Shown here in pieces: positions 56,274 through 64,000 of a stretch of 64,000 bases of DNA. The position numbers and the translations under genes were made by a program. The notes beneath the pieces are model-generated. The model had not been told where the DNA came from. It saw only the letters and a list, made by a program, of their open reading frames with translations, and ran no database searches. Source of the DNA: Vandiemenella viatica (taxonomy: Eukaryota; Arthropoda; Insecta; Orthoptera; Morabidae); the NCBI GenBank assembly GCA_031002005.1, contig CM061921.1, positions 122,480,597 to 122,544,596 on the forward strand, in the 5' to 3' direction. Each line of letters opens with the position of its first letter. Within the stretch, counting starts at the first letter, position 1.

Positions 56274-56870
56274 ATGCAGCAGGCCTTTAGGAATAAGGGC
56301 GTGCAAGGCAAGAATAGGAAGAAAACGGTTCTGCTGTTAGGTAGTAGCCATGGGAGAGGTTTCGGCCCTCTTCTGCAGGATCAGTTAGGTACAGGTTACC
56401 AGGTCACAAGTTTTTTCAAACCCAGTGCAACATTAGGTCAGGTAATAGAGGATATAGGATCACTTTGTAGGAGTTTCACTAAGGACGATAGAGTAGTGAT
56501 AGTGGGAGGTGCGGGGAATATTATTGATAGAAATGCGAGTTATAGTATAGAGAGTGACCTCAGGAAGGTGGTGAAGGAGGCACAGCATACCAGGTTGGAG
56601 CTCATGCAGGTCGTAAGTCGCCATGACCGGCCGCAATTGAACTACGCTGTGAGGCGTGCAAAAGTGGAAACGGAAGTGCTTCTTGGGAAAGGCATTAGTT
56701 GTGTGTTGGGGGTTGTGCCTGTGAACACCATTGGAAGGTGGGGTTTCACTTGGCATGGCCTACACCTAAATAGAAGGGGGAACGGAGTACTTTCTGAGTT
56801 ATTATCTAAAGCAGTAAGGGAGCCCATTTCCAGTGATGATGGGGTCAGGACTGTGCCTTTTTTAGGTTAG
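56274..56870 (+). CDS. LINE ORF1: SGNH/GDSL-type hydrolase domain, 198 aa
   Basis: An intact frame. After a basic N-terminus (KGVQGKNRKK), VLLLGSSHGRG (residues about 20-30) is the block I nucleophile motif. VVIVGGAGNIID (about 74-85) is block III, and FTWHGLHLNRRGN (about 168-180) matches block V with the catalytic His. The Asp that normally lies three residues before that His is not seen: His or Trp stands in its place. Such esterase domains in LINE ORF1 may act on lipids or membranes; their role is not known. No zinc knuckle or coiled coil is present, so it is a single-domain ORF1. Confidence 0.8.
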   Translation: MQQAFRNKGVQGKNRKKTVLLLGSSHGRGFGPLLQDQLGTGYQVTSFFKPSATLGQVIEDIGSLCRSFTKDDRVVIVGGAGNIIDRNASYSIESDLRKVVKEAQHTRLELMQVVSRHDRPQLNYAVRRAKVETEVLLGKGISCVLGVVPVNTIGRWGFTWHGLHLNRRGNGVLSELLSKAVREPISSDDGVRTVPFLG

Positions 56871-56897
56871 TGGCTGCTGGTGACGGGACGGAAATAG

Positions 56898-59745
56898 ATG
56901 ATCAAAGTAATAGTGATCCACGATGGGAAAAATAACAAGTGTAAAGAAATAGATGAAGTTGTTGAAACAATAACTGACTGGGGTAAAACTGGGAAAGAGG
57001 ATATAAATGCTGAAAATATAAAGCCGGTAATAAGGTTGATAGTGGTAAACTGTAGAAGTATAATGAACAAAGTAATCGAATTTGCAAACTTAATAGAGAT
57101 ACACGAACCACAAGTAATAATTGGGGTAAATAGTTGGTTAAAAGAAGAAGCACTAGACAGTGAGGTTTTTCCTGATGGTTACAGAGTGTACTGCACAGAT
57201 AGAGGAGAAATTGGTGGAAGAGTCACTTACTTGTTAGCATAAACTACCACAGTTCACTGGAGTTCATAGATCAAGACCAATAGTTACTTGAGGTAGATTT
57301 CTGGGGTAATAAAAAAGAAAATATCAGAATGTTGGCTGCTTACCGCAGTGGAAGAATGACAGATGAAGATGAGGCTCATGGGGAGAAATTAAAGTCATAC
57401 GCAGATTTCAGAGGGGAGAATAGAATGATCATTGTTGGTGGAGATTTAAATTTATCAGGTGTAAACTGCGAAGGAAGTAAGATTAATAACACACGGGAAC
57501 AAAGATTTGCAAATACCTTAATAAGGGAAGAAGGATATACACAAGTGGTAGAGCAAAACACTAGGGGATAAAATGTTTTGGATATATTCCTAGTAAAGCC
57601 TGATGATAACCTTGTTGGGTGTCAAGTAACGGAAGGAATAAGTGATCATGAAGCAGTTCTGATGGAAATTAGAGGATTCTGTGAACCAGCAGCCAAAATT
57701 GAAGGGGCAAAAAGGTACAATTATAAAAAGGCACAGATTTCAAATTTGAAGAGATATTTCAGAGAACGATTCAGCAAATGGAAGGAAGGCACAAGTACAG
57801 TAGAGTCAAGGTGGGAAGAGTTCAAGGAGATAATAAGAAAGGAGGAAGAAAAATTTATTCCAAAGAAGAAAATAAAGAGAAGTAGAGAACCTGTGTACTA
57901 TAATAGGCAAGTGAGGAGGTTAAAGAGGTTGGTACGAATAGAACATAACAGAGTTAAGAGACAGCAGGGTAGTAGGGAATATTTGAAACAACTAAACAAG
58001 GACTTAATAACAGCAAAGAAAGTGGCTAAAGATGGGTTTATGAAGAGTATTGTCAGTGCAGGAGGACCATTGATTGATGCATCTAAAAATTTCTATGGCT
58101 ATATCAGGAAACTGAGAGAAAGGGAGGGTGTAGAGACGCTTATAGATAAGGATGGAGAAGAAGTTACTGAGGATTTGAAAAAGGCAGAGATTTTAAATAA
58201 CTGGTTTAGTGAGAGCATTAGGGACAATGAATCAGAAATGGGATTGTCTAATTCGCAGAACGAACTTAACAATATGATTAGAAATAAAGATACTAAAAAG
58301 TTTGAAATTCATCCTGAGGAAATCATGAAGGAAATAGGAAAGCTGAAAAAATATAAAGGGGCTGGTGTAAATAATATTACTACAGATATCTTAGAGATAG
58401 CCGGATGTGACATGGTACCAAATCTTGAAATATTATTTAAAATGAGTCTGGATACTTGCCGCTTACCACAAGGACTGGAAAAGTGCGATAGTAGTTCCGG
58501 TACATAAAGGAGGGGTGAGAAATAGAGTCGAAAATTACGAGCCAACCAGTTTGACATCAGTGGTGGGTAAATTAATGGAAAGATTGATATGGAACCGTAT
58601 CAGAAATGTATGTGAGGATCGTAAGTGGTTTTCAAGTAGGCAACATGGGTTCAGGCAAGGATATTCATGCGAATCTCAGTTGGTGGGATATATCCAAGAT
58701 ATTTCAGATGAAATGAACAAGGGAGGACAAATTTATAGTGTAGCACTAGATCTTTCAAAGGCGTTTGACAGAATGAGCCATAAAATGGTAGTAAATAAGG
58801 TAAAAACCATTGGAGTGGATGAGAAAGTGATTTGCTGGGTAGAATAATTTTTAAAAGGTAGAAAACAGAAGTTTAGGGTAAGAATTGCGGTATCGAAAGA
58901 AGTGGAAGTAAAAATGGGAGTGCCGCAGAGTAGCGTATTGGGACCATTGCTATTCATTATTATATTGAATAATTGTGTTGATTGTTACTATCCGAAATTA
59001 GATTGTTTGCAAATGACATAACGCTATATAAAAGGATCAAAACGATTGAGGACTGTAAACAGTTGCAAGGTGATCTGGACAGGATATGTAGTTGGGTTGG
59101 TAAACATGGGATGAAGATAAATGCAAAGAAGGGTCAGCTTATTAGATACACAAATAAAAAAAAGGTTAATTATGAATATAAGGTGGAGAAAGAATTGCTT
59201 GCTGAAGACTTGGAATGTAAATATCTTGGCATTACATTTGATAACAAGCTTAACTGGGCAGGACACATTGGACAGGTGGTAGGAGAAGGATTCAAATTCC
59301 TGCACTTGTTGGAGAGAGTGATTAGGGGATGCACGAGATAAGTAAAGGAATTAGGTTACAAAACTTTGTTCAGACCATTGCTCGAATATGGTAGTGTAGT
59401 ATGGGACCCACGTTTCAAATACAGGAATTGGAGAGGGTGCAAAAAAGGGCTGCTAGATTTGTTTCTGGAAATTATCGCAGAATGCAATCATTGACAGATA
59501 TGATAAAGAAGCTAGAATGGGATTCATTGCAAGACGGGAGGGTCATGGGAGTGTACAGGGTGTATACTGGTGATGAGGTATGGAAAGATATTGGAATAGG
59601 TAAGAAAAGTAGTGCATGGAAGGGAAAAGATGACCATGACCACAAGCTGGCACTCGAGATCAGGCACAAGGTTGTCGAAACATTACTTTATTTAGGTAGG
59701 GGTGTCAGGGATTGGAATGAGTTACCAAGGGGAAATGATGAATAA
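56898..59745 (+). pseudogene. LINE family A ORF2: APE endonuclease and reverse transcriptase
   Basis: The endonuclease has IVVNCRSIMNKVIEF (56,898-57,242 frame), SWLKEEALDSEVFPDGY, then IIVGGDLNLSGVNCEG (57,329-57,571) and EGISDHEAVLMEI (57,578 on), which carry the family's catalytic Asn/Asp/His signature. RT has NYEPTSLTSVVGKLMERL, QHGFRQGYSCESQL, LDLSKAFDRMSHK and VLGPLLFIIILNN. The aspartate box reads FANDITLY, so its first Asp is replaced by Asn. The tail has CKYLGITFDNKLNWAGHIGQVVGEG and a RAARFVSGNYRRM block. Stops or frameshifts occur near 57,240, 57,571, 58,507, 58,847, 58,980 and 59,341. Inactive. Confidence 0.88.
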
Positions 59746-60399
59746 CTTACCGAAAACGTTAAAATAATTTAAAAGTTAAAATTTGCAGAGGGCAAATGTA
59801 GGTGGGTACAGGATAGTGGGAAGATAGGTGTGTAGGGAAATTGCCACCGGAGCGTGTGCTCCATTGCAATTAAATCAAATTATACTGCGGTTGCAATTTC
59901 AATTTATTTTTGGTTGGTTGGAATGTTTACAATTGGTTTATGATATTAATTATTTTTATTGCTCTTGTGTTGTTTCGTTGTCCTTTTCTCACGTTGGGTG
60001 TGATTTTATAAATTTGTTCATATGTGGTGGCCGGTTTCGTTTAGGTATTTAATGATTGCTGATAAAATCCGATGGTTATTCTCATACAAAATGGTTGCGA
60101 TGATGGTAGGTAAAGGGATATTTTGTTATATTATGCAGCTAAGTTATTTATTTTGTGAGGTGTTATATTTTGAGCAGATGGTTTAGGTTGGATGTTTCTG
60201 TGGCGTGTTCTTCACAGTAGGGGGTTTCGGACACCTTACTACGGTGCAGGTGGGCCGGGTAACAACAATGCCCGTCATCTACTCAGGTTTATATTATTGA
60301 ACCAAGGTTTTGATGGTATTTCTGATTGGATAGTCGCGTAATGTCGTCCTTTTTCCATTTTTCAAAGTGCTTTTTTTTTATTATTTAACTGTGGAAATC

Positions 60400-61030
60400 G
60401 GTGTGGGGTAACGGAATTGCTTTGAATTTTCTTTCAACTACCGCAGCCTTTGCCAGGTCGTCAACAATTTGTTAGTTATTCCTGTGTGTCCTTTAATCCA
60501 CATTATATTTATTTCCTTATTTGCTCGTTTGAACTGTAGTATCAAATTTATCAAAGTGTATATATATGGGTTTGTACGTGTGGTCCAGTACTGATGCACT
60601 GTTTTGCTAAGTCACTTTTTCATCTGTGAGAATTAGGATTTTTTTTTTTTTATGGCCTTCGGTTTTTTCGACCATTTAGCCAGCTCCAATTTGTTTACGT
60701 TGCAATTGCTGTATCAGAAATTCACTATGATATTGTGTACACTACAGTGAGGACAACACAAGACGAACACAACACATTAAAACCATCCATGCCCGAGGCC
60801 GGACTCGAACCGGCGGCCCTTGCAATTCGAGGCCAGCGTGAATTAGGATTTTTCTAAAATGTTGTACTCCGTATTGAATTGCTTCCGTTATTGCCAGTGT
60901 TTCCGCCGTAAATATGCTTGCCTGTAGTGGAAGGGTGTACTTTCCAGTGGCTCCTGATTTGGGGCATTAGAAAGCTTAGCCCACTCATTCTATGGTTTTA
61001 GATCCACCGTTATAAGTCACGCCAGTTGGC
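60400..61030 (-). pseudogene. RNase H domain of LINE family E, split by a SINE
   Basis: From the 5' side: TYNGGSKTIE (for the family's Y-D-G-S core, with the Asp changed to Gly), SIFTAETLAITEAI (acidic Glu near 60,910), an ILTDEKV-like stretch ending at the SINE, then after the SINE IYTLINLILQFK and NIMWIKGHTGITN, and finally VDDLAKAAVVERKF near 60,440 in another frame. RNase H removes the RNA of the RNA-DNA hybrid. The first Asp and the reading frame are damaged. Confidence 0.75.
60651..60837 (-). mobile_element. SINE inserted in the RNase H region
   Basis: Bordered by GAATTAGGATTTTT-type duplications (60,629-60,643 and 60,840-60,853). The minus strand has GGTTCGAGTCC (B box) near the head and a body of 130 bp ending in an A-run, which appears as the T-run at 60,641-60,650. 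It is not the same body as families A and B. Confidence 0.8.
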
Positions 61031-61451
61031 CCTGATATGATTCTGTACGTAATTGTTGATTATTCCTGCGTAGGTTTCTATGCTTGGTTATTGATGGATC
61101 GGTGGCTTATAAAGGTTTAGTTTATAGGGATAGCTGTAGCTGGAAGCTCTCGGTCTCGGTAGATTAATGGGAATATTGTCCTAAGTTGTTCAAAACATTT
61201 AAGTATAAATGATTTCCTTCCTTGGTTTGCGTTTCTTTGTGAGTTTCTAACTCTCAATAATGTCTTCAGTTTGCTTTGGAGTGGGTGTGAAGTTATTGCT
61301 GCTCGTCGAATGAGAAAAATGTTAGTCACTAGTCCTCTTCTGATGTGAAGAGGAATCTCTTTCGCTTCTACTAAAAGTGTATTGGTGGAGGTTGATCTCA
61401 TTGCTCCCAAGCATATCCTCAAAACTCGGTATTGGAGGATGCCAAATTTTT

Positions 61452-62246
61452 TCAGTATATATTTTTGGGGGCATTTCCATAAAAGATACATCCATAGTCA
61501 ATTGTTGATCGAATGAGAGAACGGTATAATGTTATCATTGTTGCTGTGTTGGCTCCCCACCAAACGTGACTGACTGCTCTCATTATGTTTAAAGCATTCC
61601 CAGTCCTTTCTATTGTGTGTTCGGCCCAGGTAAGCCTGCTATCTAAATAAGGACCTAATAGCAATGCTGATGTTTTAATCGGAATTAAATATGGGCCTAA
61701 GGGCATTTGCGTCTGACTGATTGGTTCATGTTTTCTAATAAAGATTACTATGGAGGATTTGGATGGTGACAGGTTCAATTGATTTTGTTCCATCCATTGC
61801 ACTATGGCTTTTGCTGTTTCTTCTAATCTCTTCCGTGTTAAAGTGAAGCTTACAGATGACGAATATACACATTTATCATCTGCATATTGTAGGATCTTTA
61901 CTGCCGGTGGTATAATAAGTTCTATGTCGGCTACGTATATTGAATATAACCATGGACTTAATATTGCTCCTTGTGGAAGGCCTTTAGTTATTACTCGAGG
62001 GCCGAACAGAGTATTATCTTTTTTGCGTAGGTATATGACACGTGTGTTTAACAATTTGTATATTCCTTTAAGGTAGATGTCTGGTAGGTTTAAGGCTTGT
62101 AGTTTTTTAATGAGTAGTGTAATATTCACTCCATCATAGGCTCCGTAGATGTCAAGAAATAATGTTGTAAGAGAACTATCGGTCGAGAATGCTTGTTCGA
62201 TATCGGCTGTTACCAGGCTTAGATTATCTAGAGTGCTCCTTGCCAC
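61452..62246 (-). CDS. LINE family E reverse transcriptase core, open 264 aa
   Basis: An uninterrupted frame with FLDIYGAYDGVNITLL (first catalytic Asp), KGLPQGAILSPWLYSIY, and ILQYADDKCVYSS (the YADD catalytic box). It is followed by LNLSPSKSSIVIF, DSRLTWAEHIERTGNALNIM-like text and LIRSTIDYGCIFYGNA. All RT catalytic residues are present, in contrast to the other LINEs. The first Met of the frame lies within the domain, so the true N-terminus is upstream; the 62336-62518 frame continues it. Confidence 0.85.
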   Translation of the reverse strand: MARSTLDNLSLVTADIEQAFSTDSSLTTLFLDIYGAYDGVNITLLIKKLQALNLPDIYLKGIYKLLNTRVIYLRKKDNTLFGPRVITKGLPQGAILSPWLYSIYVADIELIIPPAVKILQYADDKCVYSSSVSFTLTRKRLEETAKAIVQWMEQNQLNLSPSKSSIVIFIRKHEPISQTQMPLGPYLIPIKTSALLLGPYLDSRLTWAEHTIERTGNALNIMRAVSHVWWGANTATMITLYRSLIRSTIDYGCIFYGNAPKNIY

Positions 62247-63330
62247 TCTAAACCCGTACTGAGAGTTGGGAAGTAGGTTTTTACTTTCAAGCCACCATTC
62301 TAAACGAAACTTGAGTATTCTTTCGAACTTATTTGCTACACAAGATGATAGTGTTTTTGGTCGCTTTGATAATGCTTTGCTTGGATCTTTTTTTTTTGTT
62401 TCAGTGTTGGCACGATGATCTGGGTTGTCCAGGTTTCAGGAAATTGGCTTTCATTCCAAATGTTATTGTACAGTTTCAGTAGGGTTGTTTTCACCGATAT
62501 TGGTACATTCGAGATCATGCAGTAGTGAATGTCGTCGATTCCAGGAGCCGTTTTGTTCGTGCTTTTAGGGCTTTCTCAAATACTTCCATCGTAAATGGTT
62601 GCGTTAAATCTTCGTTTTGGTGTGACGGTTCTTTGGTGTTGATATTCCAGATGGTTTCCAGTTGTGGCAGTACTGCAGGTGGGGCTAAGGTGTCTGCAAA
62701 CTCGTCTGTAACTTCTGTCGGTGGTTAGTGTGACCTGTTTTCCCCTTTATTTTAGATTGTGGCGCAGTATTTTCTCGCAGAACAGTTTCCAAGATGAGCG
62801 TTTGGTTTCTTTGAGAAAGTGCTTTGTTTCAGAATCTATCTTCTTATATTGTAAGTAGTTCACCCAAGTGCTCCGTCGCTTGTATATAGTAAATGCTAAC
62901 CTCCTTCTAGCGATTGCGCAAGAACATTCTGCATTCCATCATGGTACTGGTGGTGTTCTTAGGTTGTCTTTTTCTTTTCTACGAGGGATGGTTATGTTAG
63001 CTACTTCGTTTATTATGTTGATAAATTCTTTATGCATTAATTCAGTTGTTTCTGCCCTAGTCACTGTGTCGAATTTCTTGTCTATGATATTACTGCATTT
63101 CTCCCAGTCCACTTTGTTTACATTCCATTTGGTTGTTGGTTTATGGTGGTTAAAAGTATTTGCGAGTTGTAATGATATTTTTGTGGCAAGATGGTCAGAT
63201 CCCTTGGACTTATTGCTTACTTACCAACTAAGTTCTGTTGCGATGTCTAATGAACAAATAGTGAGTTCGACAGCTGAGAGTCGTCGTTCTGCAGTCTGTA
63301 TTAGAGTGGGTGTGACGTCGTTTAAAATTG

Positions 63331-63624
63331 TTAAATGGAATTCATCAATATGTCTAAGATTGCGTTTCCACCAGCATCGTTGTACGTGCAGCCCCAACTG
63401 GTGTGATGAGCGTTGTAATCTCCACACAACAGGTACGGTGGTTCCAGTTGTGACATCAGTGTGTAACATCCTCTGAGTGTTGTAACTGTTTTTGGAGGAC
63501 AGTAGATGGATACAATTGTAACTTCTCGCTTATCAATGCGCACACGTGCTGCTACTGCTTGGAGGCTCCATTCGTTACAGTTATTTAGATTGATTTCTGC
63601 ATGTGGTATGTCCAATTTTATCAT
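63331..63624 (-). pseudogene. APE-type endonuclease fragment of LINE family E
   Basis: ATCGTSIYCPPK-type wording (VTIVSIYCPPKT), then YLLCGDYNAHHTSWGCTYNDAGG, the conserved GD.NAHH..WG block with its catalytic Asp and His. About 97 codons are open; more endonuclease continues upstream toward 63.8 kb in broken frames. Confidence 0.8.
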
Positions 63625-64000
63625 AAGTGCTACACCGCCTTTTACATCTTTTCTTTTATGTGTGATATCCTGGAAATGTGATACTTCTTCCCGGTTTTAT
63701 CCATGTTTCGGATATGGCTGCTACTGTTATTTTCTGGCTGTGTAGTTTTTGCTGTAATGCTTCTATATTTGCGACAACTGACCATGCGTTCAGTGTAACA
63801 GTTTTACTATGGTTTTTAGTTAAAATGCTCTTTAATCATCTCTATTATTGCAGCCGAATCTATGTTGGGGGTTTGTGGGCCCTGGATCCCATTAATTATT
63901 TGCATGATGATACTGAAAACTTTTTCTACTATGGTGTCCTCCCAGTGATCAGTGTGTGCTGTGCGTTGGTTTATGTTAGACGATCCTACTGTTTTTGTCT

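Larger units (their letters stand above)
55904..59873 (+). mobile_element. LINE family A, most complete copy
   Basis: Order: two tandem 5' monomers, an SGNH-hydrolase ORF, then APE-type endonuclease, RT and post-RT region, ending with a 3' UTR containing CACCGGAGCGTGTGCTCCAT and a short AT-rich end. The two-ORF plan with an esterase-type ORF1 is known from CR1 and some related LINEs. The endonuclease-RT part carries several stops and frameshifts. It lies tail-to-tail with the next LINE. Confidence 0.85.
60400..64000 (-). mobile_element. LINE family E (I-like, with RNase H), 5' end outside window
   Basis: Minus strand from the right edge: endonuclease (63331-63624), N-terminal RT (62336-62518), RT core (61452-62246), connection region (61117-61491), and RNase H remnants (about 60,400-61,030) split by a SINE. 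An RNase H after the RT is typical of the I, R1/LOA and related groups. The order is collinear and only partly broken. The 5' part, including any ORF1, lies beyond the window. Confidence 0.8.

Noticed and set aside
56460..56827. Minus-strand frames within the SGNH ORF
   Set aside because: Antisense shadows of a well-supported ORF.

Overview
This window looks like repeat-dense, AT-rich nuclear DNA of an arthropod, most likely an insect. The evidence is several families of APE-type non-LTR retrotransposons, tRNA-derived SINEs, mariner and hAT DNA transposons, a Penelope-like element, spliceosomal introns and an integrated Polinton/adintovirus-like element. A polyneopteran host (cockroach, termite or stick-insect type) is only a guess. 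I see no convincing single-copy host gene, no rRNA, no functional tRNA and no CRISPR.

Region 1-4.3 kb holds a mariner transposase tail, a 1.04-kb terminal-inverted-repeat element with TTA target duplications and a G-rich minisatellite, short direct repeats and a SINE. Region 4,316-16,327 is the centrepiece: a fully bounded 12.0-kb Polinton/adintovirus-like element with about 280-bp terminal inverted repeats and a near-perfect 6-bp target duplication. Its gene set is almost complete but decayed. On the plus strand lie a family-B DNA polymerase, a phospholipase-A2 minor capsid protein, an adenain-like protease, a penton-like protein, the major capsid protein and an intact 171-aa ORF. On the minus strand lie a retroviral-type integrase, an unknown protein, an intact fibre-like protein and a packaging ATPase. 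Upstream of the polymerase is a run of about seven micro-exons (30-74 nt) with strong splice sites. Five or six of them are symmetric phase 1-1. I know of no description of such a run in this kind of element, and it is the best candidate for something new. The major capsid gene was later split by a 290-bp palindromic insertion with 13-bp target duplications.

Region 16.8-31.2 kb has a SINE, a LINE 3' end, and a 3.5-kb hAT-type element (8-bp target duplication) nested inside another multicopy coding unit. The hAT element carries a four-exon gene fragment with a SWIM zinc finger. Then come a decayed LINE (family B), a GC-rich repeat, SINEs and a nearly perfect 1.2-kb palindrome of a Penelope-like GIY-YIG endonuclease. 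The small palindrome in the capsid gene shares its architecture: inverted arms, a short one-sided extension, a 13-bp target duplication and a hammerhead-like motif at the same distance from the end.

Region 31-55 kb contains an intact 578-codon LINE ORF1 with three zinc knuckles, RT relics, further LINEs, a long-TIR element, two short DNA-transposon derivatives, SINE copies and long stretches where I see nothing. Region 55.9-64 kb holds the most complete LINE, with tandem 5' monomers, a stand-alone SGNH-hydrolase ORF1 and endonuclease-RT. It is followed tail-to-tail by an I-like LINE with RNase H, whose RNase H region is split by a SINE.
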